Origin: CAUYUA01 sp963575675
GTDB lineage: Bacteria; Pseudomonadota; Alphaproteobacteria; Azospirillales; Azospirillaceae
Length of the DNA: 18,624 nucleotides
Direction of reading: 5' to 3'
Assembly: GCA_963575675.1 (NCBI GenBank)
Contig: CAUYUA010000252.1
Span: forward strand, 1 to 18,624
Positions 7,138 to 14,528 of the stretch are shown one piece after another. The notes under the pieces were generated by a model. It was given only the letters and a program-made list of their open reading frames with translations. It had not been told where the DNA came from and did not search any database. The translations under genes were made by a program, and so were the position numbers. The stretch's first letter is position 1. Each line of letters starts with the position of its first letter.

Positions 7138-8001
7138 TTATAAAGGTTTTTGATAAACCAAAGCATCGGGAAACTTGCGCGGAATAAACAGAGACGAGAT
7201 TCGGCTCATGCTTTCCGAGTGCCCGAGACAGACGAAACCGCCGGGCGAAAGTGATTCATAGAACATCTCAACGGCCTGTCGCCTCGATACTTCATCAAAG
7301 TAAATCAACAAATTACGACAGAAGATGACGTCGAATTCGCGAAACTTCCATGTTTGCGCAGCGCTGGCGATATTCACCAAAGAAAACTCAATCGATTCTC
7401 GCAACTCGTCGATAATCTGCCAGCGTTCTTCAGCGATTTGATGGAAATAACGCTTGCGAATGTCGCTCGGCACCAAATGCAAGGCGCGCGCTTCATAGAC
7501 GCCTCGACGCGCTCGCGCCAAAACAGTGCTGTCGATGTCGGATGCATGAATCTCTATTTCGAAGTCGTCCGCCTGAGCCCATTTATCCAGCAACCAAATC
7601 GCAATCGAGTAAGGTTCTTCTCCGGTCGAGCATGGAACAGACCAAATGCTGATTCGATCATTTTGACGTCGTCGCCGTTTTGTCACTTCCGGCATTAAGT
7701 TGCGCACCAAGCAGTCAAATTGATATTGTTCACGGAAAAAGTAAGTCTCATTGACCGTCATAGAGTTGACGACCATTTGCAACTCTTTTTCATTTTGATC
7801 CGTGTGTAATAAAGAAAGGTACTCTCGAAAGTTGCTTGCGCCGATATCTCGAACCCGTTCAGACAATCGACGCTCCAAATAGTAGCGTTTCTTGTCGTCG
7901 AAGCGCAGGCCGGTTTTCCGATACAAGAATTCACAAAAATTTTGTAAATCCTCATCCGAGATCATAACCTGTCCGGCGTTCGTCGAGCCGCTGCTGCTCA
8001 T
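7138..8001 (-). CDS. cheR: chemoreceptor glutamate methyltransferase CheR
   Basis: A 287-residue protein with the CheR layout: an N-terminal helical domain (to about residue 95, ending in the typical NETYFFRE) and a SAM-dependent methyltransferase domain. Motif I is CSTGEEPYS (124-132), followed by the SAM-binding acidic segment HASDID (152-157) and FCRNLLIYFD (227-236). It methylates receptor glutamates for adaptation, opposed by CheB. The length fits the family and there is no extra domain such as TPR. The ATG at 8001 has AAGGG 7 nt upstream. The gene follows the HEAT-repeat gene after a 190-base gap that contains a 12-bp palindrome. Confidence 0.97.
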   Translation of the reverse strand: MSSSGSTNAGQVMISDEDLQNFCEFLYRKTGLRFDDKKRYYLERRLSERVRDIGASNFREYLSLLHTDQNEKELQMVVNSMTVNETYFFREQYQFDCLVRNLMPEVTKRRRRQNDRISIWSVPCSTGEEPYSIAIWLLDKWAQADDFEIEIHASDIDSTVLARARRGVYEARALHLVPSDIRKRYFHQIAEERWQIIDELRESIEFSLVNIASAAQTWKFREFDVIFCRNLLIYFDEVSRRQAVEMFYESLSPGGFVCLGHSESMSRISSLFIPRKFPDALVYQKPL

Positions 8002-8129
8002 TTCATACCCTTCGCGTCTCTGAGTTTAAAGCTGTATTTTGATCAAAAATCGGAAGCGTGATCCGGAAATCGATGCGTGCGTCGCTCTAAGACAGGCCCA
8101 AGACAAGTTAATTCGGTTTCAAAGAAGAG

Positions 8130-8141
8130 ACAATCGATTGT
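8130..8141. promoter_or_regulatory. 12-bp perfect palindrome upstream of cheR
   Basis: ACAATCGATTGT is a perfect dyad in the 190-base gap between the HEAT-repeat gene and cheR, about 130 nt ahead of the cheR start. The position suits an operator, but no promoter could be fixed next to it. Its right half continues as GATTGTTGG (8136-8144), an octamer also found in the hairpin at 2527-2534. It could be chance. Confidence 0.3.
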
Positions 8142-8191
8142 TGGAGGAAATTCACGGTGTTCCAGTCGATCGCAGTCGTTTTGTGTGTCTG

Positions 8192-8812
8192 CTATTTTCG
8201 ATCAATTCGTTTTAGAACTGTTTCTGCAACAAACACCAGATACGGTTCGGTCGAAAATCGTTTGAGCGCCGCATGAACGGCAGGAACAGCGTCTGGTCCG
8301 CCGACCTCGGCCAATCCGTCCAAAGCTGCTGCGCAAACATTGACATTTGTTTCTCGTTCGACCAGCTCGGTTAGCCACGCCGCCACATGAGGATGTGACA
8401 AATCCAATAAAAGACTCACGGTCATCAATCTGACGTCGGGGTCGGGATCGGCCAGCAAATCGATAACATGCGACGCCACGGCTTCGGGGACGGTGTGAAG
8501 AACCGAGACGGCGCCGTTTCGCAACACGGCGTCTTCGCTGCGCAGGAGAGAGATCATAAATTGGACGATGGCGGGGTCGGAATTTCCCATAAGGACAGTT
8601 AAGATCGACTGAATAACTGAAGCGTCGGTCTCCATCGCCAAGCGTTCACACAACAACTCACCGGTGTTTGGACGTTGAGCAAGACGGTGAACGGCGTGAC
8701 GTCGCTCATCAGCCGATAAATCCTCCAGTTGCGCGATCAAAGATTCGAGATCGGGGGGTGAAGATTCAGTATCCGGAGCATCAAGCTTTCTGCGCGTTTT
8801 CACCAGACCCAT
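8192..8812 (-). CDS. HEAT-repeat protein in the chemotaxis cluster
   Basis: A 206-residue all-helical protein. After a polar N terminus (about 1-25), helical pairs recur roughly every 30 residues, e.g. DPAIVQFMISLLRSEDAVLRNGAV near 79-102, DPDPDVRLMTVSLLLDL near 122-138 and a last repeat near 150-170. The D-P-x-V-R and alternating Leu/Ala pattern is typical of HEAT repeats, which form protein-binding solenoids. No enzymatic motif or signal peptide is seen. It lies between cheB and cheR, so it may scaffold or tune the adaptation enzymes or receptor methylation. That is inference. The ATG at 8812 has GGAG about 9-10 nt upstream. A candidate promoter is present at 8843-8871. Confidence 0.8.
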   Translation of the reverse strand: MGLVKTRRKLDAPDTESSPPDLESLIAQLEDLSADERRHAVHRLAQRPNTGELLCERLAMETDASVIQSILTVLMGNSDPAIVQFMISLLRSEDAVLRNGAVSVLHTVPEAVASHVIDLLADPDPDVRLMTVSLLLDLSHPHVAAWLTELVERETNVNVCAAALDGLAEVGGPDAVPAVHAALKRFSTEPYLVFVAETVLKRIDRK

Positions 8813-8842
8813 AATTCTTTTCTCCCCATTTCATTCTCTGTT

Positions 8843-8871
8843 ACTTTATCAGAGTTTGACTTGTCAATCAA
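8843..8871 (-). promoter_or_regulatory. candidate promoter with overlapping dyad, upstream of HEAT-repeat gene
   Basis: On the minus strand TTGATT and TAAAGT are separated by 17 nt, about 30 nt before the HEAT-repeat start. Each box matches the sigma-70 consensus at about four of six positions. The spacer holds a dyad (TTGAC, 2-nt centre, GTCAA; plus-strand 8855-8866), suggesting a bound regulator. Moderate to weak evidence. Confidence 0.35.
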
Positions 8872-8915
8872 CGCATTGAGTGATGTTTTTCTCCGGGCGA
8901 GAGCCTTTTGCTCCA

Positions 8916-10010
8916 TCATTTTGCTTTATTGCGTTTTGCTCTGTTCGCCCAAGTCGTTAGTTGTCGCGCGATTTGCGAGGAGGGTAAAATTACTTCGGCT
9001 CCTCCTTGACGAATCAGTTCTTGCGGCATGCCGAAAACCACAGCGGACTCTTCGGATTCGGCGATTGTGTGGCCGCCGCCGCGACGAATTTCAGTCATCG
9101 AACGTGCGCCGTCACTTCCCATTCCGGTCAGCAAGACGCCGATCAATCCTTCGGCGGGCGTGACCTTAAGGGCGGTGTCCACCATTCGATCGACGCTGGG
9201 ATGCCAAAGCAACTCCGGATTGGCCGGAGCCATTGTCGCCGTTAAGACTTCGCGTCGTTTCACCACCACCAAATCGGAATCGCCTCGTCCGATCAGCACT
9301 TGTCCCGGTTGTATCGGGATCGCTTCGACCACTTCCCGCACCTCTAAGGCGCAAACGCCGTTCAATCGGCGGGCAAAGACGTTGGTGAAGCCAGCCGGCA
9401 TATGCTGAGCCACCAATATCGGAGCGGGAAAATCGGCAGACAAAGCGCTTAATATTTCCTCTATTGTTCCGGGACCACCTGTTGAAACGCCGATCAGCAC
9501 GATCGGCATTGTCTCTGCGTTTCCGTTCTCACACGCTTGAATATTTATGTGGACGGGGCGCTCGGTTGTAACGACGCGGTCGCGGCGTAGTCTCTCTCGC
9601 AATCCCCGCACACGAGAAATTCGCGCCTTTGCCGCCGACCGGACTTTTTCGACGATTTCTCGTTCAATCAATTCCAAACGATGCGTCACGGTGCCGTCTG
9701 GCTTATGAACGATATCGACGGCTCCCAATTCCAACGCCTCGAAGGTGGCCAAAGCTCCTTTTTCCGTCAACGACGACACCATCACGACTGGTTTCGGCTT
9801 TTCGACCATAAGGCGACTGAGAAACGTCAAGCCGTCCATTTCCGGCATATTTATATCGAGGGTGATGACATCCGGGTCTTCTTCCACCACCAACTGAAGC
9901 GCTTCCAATCCATTGCGCGCCGTAACCACGACGAAACCGGCGTCTTCCAGCATTTTTCGCAGCTGACGTCGCATAAGGGCTGAATCTTCAACGACTAAAA
10001 CTTTACTCAT
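8916..10010 (-). CDS. cheB: protein-glutamate methylesterase/deamidase CheB
   Basis: A 364-residue two-domain CheB. The receiver spans about 1-120 with D52 as phospho-acceptor (TLDINMPEMDG), S79/S80 and K104 conserved. After a basic linker (about 125-165) comes the methylesterase domain with the catalytic triad S176 (GVSTGGPG), H203 (AQHMPAGFT) and D300 (TGMGSDGA). Phosphorylated by CheA, it removes methyl groups added by CheR. The ATG at 10010 is preferred, giving the usual MSKVLVVEDS opening with a GGAGAGG site about 9 nt upstream. A GTG at 10031 would add seven residues with no better site. A strong hairpin (10119-10152) separates it from cheW. Confidence 0.97.
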   Translation of the reverse strand: MSKVLVVEDSALMRRQLRKMLEDAGFVVVTARNGLEALQLVVEEDPDVITLDINMPEMDGLTFLSRLMVEKPKPVVMVSSLTEKGALATFEALELGAVDIVHKPDGTVTHRLELIEREIVEKVRSAAKARISRVRGLRERLRRDRVVTTERPVHINIQACENGNAETMPIVLIGVSTGGPGTIEEILSALSADFPAPILVAQHMPAGFTNVFARRLNGVCALEVREVVEAIPIQPGQVLIGRGDSDLVVVKRREVLTATMAPANPELLWHPSVDRMVDTALKVTPAEGLIGVLLTGMGSDGARSMTEIRRGGGHTIAESEESAVVFGMPQELIRQGGAEVILPSSQIARQLTTWANRAKRNKAK

Positions 10011-10049
10011 AAAACCGACCCTCTCCGCCACAGGAGCATAATAAAAAAA

Positions 10050-10078
10050 CTACTACAATAGAAAAAAACTGTGGTCAA
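10050..10078 (-). promoter_or_regulatory. candidate promoter upstream of cheB
   Basis: On the minus strand TTGACC and TAGTAG are 17 nt apart in a T-rich stretch just after the hairpin and just before cheB. The -35 is good and the -10 is weak. A TATTAT a little further down is an alternative -10 but lacks a matching -35. Confidence 0.3.
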
Positions 10079-10104
10079 AGCGCCGTGGACAAAATACTGC
10101 GAGC

Positions 10105-10159
10105 AAAAAAACATTGAAGAGGCGCTTCATCGACTCGGTGATCGAGCGCCTCCTTTTTT
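10105..10159. terminator. bidirectional-type terminator hairpin between cheW and cheB
   Basis: A perfect 8-bp stem GAGGCGCT (10119-10126) and AGCGCCTC (10145-10152), extended by inner pairs, is flanked by T6 on the plus strand (10154-10159) and A7 at 10105-10111, which is T7 on the minus strand about 8 nt past the stem. It can act in both orientations. On the minus strand it lies about 43 nt after the cheW stop, so it probably ends or attenuates the receptor-cheW transcript. There is no plus-strand gene that needs it. Confidence 0.7.
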
Positions 10160-10194
10160 CAGGTTTTGTCGTCGTCATCTCCGCATCGTCGAAA

Positions 10195-11805
10195 TCACGC
10201 GGCTCGATTGCGTCCTTTTAACTCCGTCAATTCCTGGCTTCCCAGCAATTGTTCGACATTCAAAAGCAAGATCATCCGTTTTTGTTTCTCAAGATTGGCC
10301 ACGCGTTTGATCAGTTTTTGCTGCTCATCCGACAAGTTAGGAGCCGGGCCGATGGCGGAACGCGGTAAGCGCATCACCTCAGACACCGAGTCAACGATAA
10401 ATCCGGTGCGGAGTCCCTGGATTGTGAACACCATAATTCTTTGGCGGTCATTGCGTTCACAATTCGGCAAACCGAAACGTCGGCGTTGATCGATAACCGG
10501 CAGAACGATGCCGCGCAAATTGACCACTCCTTCGATGAAAATCGGGGTGTGTGGAACGCGGGTCAACTCATCCGGCACGCGCACGATTTCCTGAACCATT
10601 TCGATAGGAACGCCGTACTCTTCATTCAGCAAGCGGAAGACGACGACTTGTTCTTCATCGTCGTTGCCTCCGTTTTTACCGTCTTTTTCCATGGCCGCAT
10701 CCGTCCGCAGTTCTTGCGCCTCGATCGCCTCGACCGCCGCACGCGCGGCGCTGCTGTGAACGAGACGTTCGGCGGCAATGATCGAAACCAAACGCTTGCC
10801 GCCGTCGAGCCGACAAATCGAGACGATGTCTTTCATGTCGCCGTCTTTCGCCAGCAGCGGCGGAACGGCGTCGACGACGTTTCGACCGACGCGCAAGACT
10901 TCTTTGACGCTGTCCATCACGACGCCGACCGAGACGTCGTTGCCGCCGCCGCCGCCCATCGAGACGACGACGATGCGATCATGTTCGCCCAGAGCGGCTT
11001 GCTTTAGACCGAATAAATCCCTCAAGCTGACCAGAGGCAGCAATCGATTGCGCAACGACATAACGCCCAGAACATAGCTCTGGACGTTCGGCATATGCAT
11101 CAAGGTCTCCGGCACCTGGACTATTTCCTGAACATGCTCGATCGGCAAAGCATATTCTTGTCCGTCGACTTCGAAACTAACCAATTGCATTTCGTCGGAT
11201 TCGCCCGAGCGCTCGACGTTTTTCTTACTCGGCTCTCGACCGGCGTCGACGGCGTTCCCGGATTCGGAACATTTGGCGGCGGCGCTTCGAAGCTCTTTGC
11301 CGACCAGTTTGGCGGTGTCGAGGATCATCACCATCGTCTGATTGCCGACGTTTTTTATCATGCCGGCGACCAAATCAGTGTCGACCGTGTTTTGAATTCG
11401 AGTCGCCGCTTCGATTTGTTCGTTTTCGACCGTGACAACGTTTGCCATCCGGTCGACGATCAAGCCGATCGGTTGTCCTTGATCCAACACGACGACGCGC
11501 GTCGCGTCGTCATTCATCGCTTGTTCGAAGCCGAAAATGCACCGGAGATTAAGAATCGGCAGAACCGATCCTCGCAGATTGGCCAACCCCTCCAAGGCCG
11601 GAGAGCTGAGCGGCAACCGAACCACGTCCGGCATTCGAATAATTTCTTGAACTTCCGCCAACGGCACGGCGAAACTTTCGCCGCGCACGAAAAAGATTAC
11701 AAACTGACGCGCGTCAGATGTTTCGCTTTCACCGCCCAACGCTCCACTTGTTTGCGCCGTTGCGGGCGCTTGGCTTGCGCCGGCTTTTTCTTGTGCAACC
11801 GCCAT
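10195..11805 (-). CDS. cheW: triple-domain chemotaxis adaptor CheW
   Basis: A 536-residue soluble adaptor with three CheW domains in tandem: about 32-170, 206-350 and 385-523. The conserved strand and turn occur as NLRG (76-79), SLRN (250-253) and NLRG (429-432), so the invariant Arg is kept in each. E. coli CheW is a single domain of ~167 residues, so this is about three times longer. The linkers (1-30, 171-205, 351-384) are polar and likely flexible. CheW connects receptor tips to CheA P5. Three domains could crosslink several receptors, which suits the neighbouring receptor with two tips. The ATG at 11805 has AAAGGAG 6 nt upstream, and the gene follows the receptor gene by 54 nt. Confidence 0.95.
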   Translation of the reverse strand: MAVAQEKAGASQAPATAQTSGALGGESETSDARQFVIFFVRGESFAVPLAEVQEIIRMPDVVRLPLSSPALEGLANLRGSVLPILNLRCIFGFEQAMNDDATRVVVLDQGQPIGLIVDRMANVVTVENEQIEAATRIQNTVDTDLVAGMIKNVGNQTMVMILDTAKLVGKELRSAAAKCSESGNAVDAGREPSKKNVERSGESDEMQLVSFEVDGQEYALPIEHVQEIVQVPETLMHMPNVQSYVLGVMSLRNRLLPLVSLRDLFGLKQAALGEHDRIVVVSMGGGGGNDVSVGVVMDSVKEVLRVGRNVVDAVPPLLAKDGDMKDIVSICRLDGGKRLVSIIAAERLVHSSAARAAVEAIEAQELRTDAAMEKDGKNGGNDDEEQVVVFRLLNEEYGVPIEMVQEIVRVPDELTRVPHTPIFIEGVVNLRGIVLPVIDQRRRFGLPNCERNDRQRIMVFTIQGLRTGFIVDSVSEVMRLPRSAIGPAPNLSDEQQKLIKRVANLEKQKRMILLLNVEQLLGSQELTELKGRNRAA

Positions 11806-11859
11806 ATCAGTCTCCTTTAACGACCGCGCTTCACCAATCCGGCTCGGACGGCGTTGCGT

Positions 11860-13821
11860 TTAGGCGGCGGATGAAGATTGCAGCTCATCGGCCAGAGAAG
11901 CGATTTCTTCAACGGCGGCGGCCAATTCCTCGGCGCCTTTGGATTGCTGACGAGCGGCGCCGGCGGCTTCTCCCGAAGCCCGCGACGCTTCATTGGCGGC
12001 GGCGGAAATCTGCTCCAGCCCTTTCTGAACCTCTTTGACTCCCCGAGCAATGTTCTCGGAGCCGTTTAAGATGTCTTTGTTTCCTTTGATGACGATGCCG
12101 ACGTCTGCGACGATGGTTCCCAAATTGGCGGTGATGACCTTGTTTTTTTCGACCTCTCCGGCGGCCGAGCTGGCGATTTCCATCAAATCACGACGGACTT
12201 CGCCGATTTGATCTTGAATCGCCTTGACCACATCCTTGATGTTTTCGGCGTTTTCTGCGGATTCACGCGCTAAATTGCGAATATCGGTGCTGACCACCAT
12301 AAAGCCTTTGCCGAATTCGCCGGCTCTGGCGGCTTCGATTGAGCCGTTGACCGCCAACATATTGGTTTGAATTGAAACCGTAGAAATCGCATCGACGATT
12401 TTATCGATGCGACGGCTGACCTGTTCCAAACTGACGATCTGTTCGCGGCTTTTGTTGTTGGAGTCGACGGCTTTCAGCACGCCCTTGATCAGCTCATCGA
12501 TGACCGTGTTTGCATTGCCGACCAATTCGGAGATTTTTTGTCCGCGATCAAAAGCCATCTTGGCTTTTTCCAGGGAAACTTGCGTCCCTTTCTCGATTTC
12601 CGCCATGGCCGACGAAGCTTGATGCGTGGCGGAAGCTTGTTGTTCGGCGCCTTTGGAAATCTGAGTGATTGCCGTCATGATCTGGGTTGCGGCGCGATTG
12701 ATTTCTTCGATGGCGGCGGATAATTCTTCGGCGGACGACGCCACTTCTTCGGCGCTTTTCCGAACGTCGGTGCTGGTCCGCAGTTCATCGGCGACATCCG
12801 ATAAAGCCTGAGCCGCCTGCTCGCTGCCGGTCAGGGCTTGCGTCTGCTGTTCGACCATCTTGCTGGCTTCTTCGCACGCGGCGCTTTGTTCGGCGGCGGC
12901 GGCGGCGATCGCCTCGGATCCCTTTTGAGCCTCAATGGCGGCAAGGTTGGCTTCAGTGTAAACCTTGGCGACTTCACCGCCGCCTTCGACGACTTCGGTC
13001 ATCGTCTCGCGAATTTGGTCTAGTTGAACGGCTGCGGCCTGTCCTTTGCTGACTTCGGCGCGCGCCGCCGACGATGATGCGTTGATTCCCTCGGCGATTT
13101 CTTTTACCTCGCCCTGAATCTGAGCGATCAATTCCTGAATTTGACGAGCGCTTTTCTCCGAGGTCTCGGCCAACGTCCGCACTTCATCGGCAACCACGGC
13201 GAACCCTTTGCCGTGTTGTCCCGCCCGAGCCGCTTCAATGGCGGCGTTGAGCGCCAGAAGATTGGTTTGGTCGGCAATCCGCATCACCGCCTTGACGATG
13301 TCGCCGATCTTTGTTGCTTGACGCCCCAACTCGGCGACTCGTTTCACCGACATGTCCTGACGTTCGGAAGCGAGGCCGATTGCTCCGATCGACTGATTGA
13401 TTTGTAGGGAGATGTCGGCAACCATCGCCTGTAGAGATTTGATTCGGGAAACCGAGGACTCGGCGTTGTTTTTCGCCGCGACGATTTGTTCGGCCATGAC
13501 CGTAACAATCCGCTGCGACTCCTGACTGGCGGAGGAAGCTTCTTCGGCGCCGGCGGAGATTTGTTCGATTGATTTCTTCAGTTCCTCGACTGCGGCGGCC
13601 GATTCGGCAACGCCGCTGGACAACTGAGTCGTTGCCGTTGCGATGCGCTCGGCGGCTTGCTGCTGTCGAGCGTAAGTGCGCGCCTTGCGCCGTTGCGCAT
13701 CGGCATTGACGCCGTTTCCGAGAGACGCAGCCGATTTCTTACCGGCGTCGCCGGAATGGACCACAGAACCGGCCTTCACCAGAGCCGTCTCGCGAACATT
13801 CGTCGTTTTGACCAGTGTCAT
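11860..13821 (-). CDS. soluble chemoreceptor with two tandem MCP signalling tips
   Basis: A 653-residue methyl-accepting chemotaxis protein with no hydrophobic membrane segment and no recognisable sensor domain. Two full signalling tips are visible: tip 1 at about 181-220 (IADQTNLLALNAAIEAARAG) and tip 2 at about 481-520 (VSIQTNMLAVNGSIEAARAG). The core motifs align at an offset of exactly 300 residues (184-207 versus 484-507). Long Ala/Glu/Gln-rich coiled-coil helices fill the rest, with possible methylation-type EE/EQ pairs near 78-98 and 365-395. It is therefore an internal duplication of a receptor hairpin. It is located in the cytoplasm and may form a cytoplasmic array. The input could come from the upstream stress module. 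The ATG at 13821 has GAGGG 6 nt upstream. Confidence 0.93.
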   Translation of the reverse strand: MTLVKTTNVRETALVKAGSVVHSGDAGKKSAASLGNGVNADAQRRKARTYARQQQAAERIATATTQLSSGVAESAAAVEELKKSIEQISAGAEEASSASQESQRIVTVMAEQIVAAKNNAESSVSRIKSLQAMVADISLQINQSIGAIGLASERQDMSVKRVAELGRQATKIGDIVKAVMRIADQTNLLALNAAIEAARAGQHGKGFAVVADEVRTLAETSEKSARQIQELIAQIQGEVKEIAEGINASSSAARAEVSKGQAAAVQLDQIRETMTEVVEGGGEVAKVYTEANLAAIEAQKGSEAIAAAAAEQSAACEEASKMVEQQTQALTGSEQAAQALSDVADELRTSTDVRKSAEEVASSAEELSAAIEEINRAATQIMTAITQISKGAEQQASATHQASSAMAEIEKGTQVSLEKAKMAFDRGQKISELVGNANTVIDELIKGVLKAVDSNNKSREQIVSLEQVSRRIDKIVDAISTVSIQTNMLAVNGSIEAARAGEFGKGFMVVSTDIRNLARESAENAENIKDVVKAIQDQIGEVRRDLMEIASSAAGEVEKNKVITANLGTIVADVGIVIKGNKDILNGSENIARGVKEVQKGLEQISAAANEASRASGEAAGAARQQSKGAEELAAAVEEIASLADELQSSSAA

Positions 13822-13897
13822 GCGCTTCCCTCGGAATCAGAATGTCGAACAACATCCACCGCTCGACGGCTGTGAATCGAATCATCTGAGGGCAGTG

Positions 13898-13924
13898 TAG
13901 ACGGTATTTATAAAGAAATCTTTA
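13898..13924 (-). promoter_or_regulatory. candidate flagellar-type (sigma-28-like) promoter upstream of the soluble receptor
   Basis: On the minus strand TAAAGATT is followed after 11 nt by ACCGTCTA. The sigma-28 consensus is TAAAGTTT, 11 nt, GCCGATAA: the -35 matches at 7 of 8 and the spacing is exact, but the -10 matches only in CCG and the last A. It lies about 77 nt before the start, in an AT-rich 296-base spacer (13822-14117), where I see no gene. The spacer also contains a 6-bp hairpin (ATGTTG / CAACAT, 14061-14079). Confidence 0.35.
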
Positions 13925-14117
13925 AAATTCAGCTCATAATTGAAGCTATTCTGAACCAACTTATTTCCATAAAAATGCGCAATGGAATTCCTGAGATTTA
14001 TTATCAATTTAAAAAATGGGTATGGTTTGTTTCGTTTTTTTTTTAATTTTGTAACAGTTCATGTTGTTGTGACCAACATTCATTTCTGAACCTGTTTTAG
14101 ACGCATTCGCCTTGTTG

Positions 14118-14492
14118 TTACTTTGAACCGATAACTTCCTGAATGGCTTGTTCCAATTCCTGGCGGTCGACAGGCTTCATTAAAATCGCATTTGCTCCTG
14201 TTGTTTTGGCCTCGGAAAGCGAATAGACGGCGGAAGCGCGCGGCGCTCCACCGGAAAAAGCAAGAATCTTCAAATGCGGATCGTGTTGTCGAACTTGGCG
14301 AATAAAACTGATTCCATCAATGCCGGGCATCCAGATGTCGGTGATGACTAAGTCATAAGAAGATTGCTTCAATTTGGACAATCCATCGACGCCATCGATT
14401 GCATCATCAACCTGGTGACCAAGGCGATTCAGCATTTTATGTACAACCTTGCGCACCACTTCAACATCTTCAATTAATAATATCTTAGGCAT
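14118..14492 (-). CDS. single-domain response regulator paired with the RsbU_N-like histidine kinase
   Basis: A 124-residue receiver with E8/D9 (LIEDVEV), phospho-acceptor D52 (ITDIWMPGIDG), S80 in the Thr/Ser position (LAFSGG) and K106 (LMKP). There is no output domain, so it works by contact, for example passing phosphate on or binding another protein. It follows the histidine kinase by 36 nt and is its likely partner. The insertion SGGAPRASAVYSLSEAKTTGA lengthens the alpha4 region relative to the other receivers here. The ATG at 14492 has GGAG 7 nt upstream. It closes the stressosome-like block; a long AT-rich spacer follows before the receptor gene. Confidence 0.92.
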   Translation of the reverse strand: MPKILLIEDVEVVRKVVHKMLNRLGHQVDDAIDGVDGLSKLKQSSYDLVITDIWMPGIDGISFIRQVRQHDPHLKILAFSGGAPRASAVYSLSEAKTTGANAILMKPVDRQELEQAIQEVIGSK

Positions 14493-14528
14493 GTTTTTTC
14501 TCCGGAATTGGGATTGTTAGCGAAGTAT

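Noticed and set aside
10441..11007. Long plus-strand open frames opposite cheW, cheA and the receptors
   Set aside because: They are antisense shadows of conserved coding regions, with His/Arg/Asp-rich low-complexity translations and no ribosome sites.
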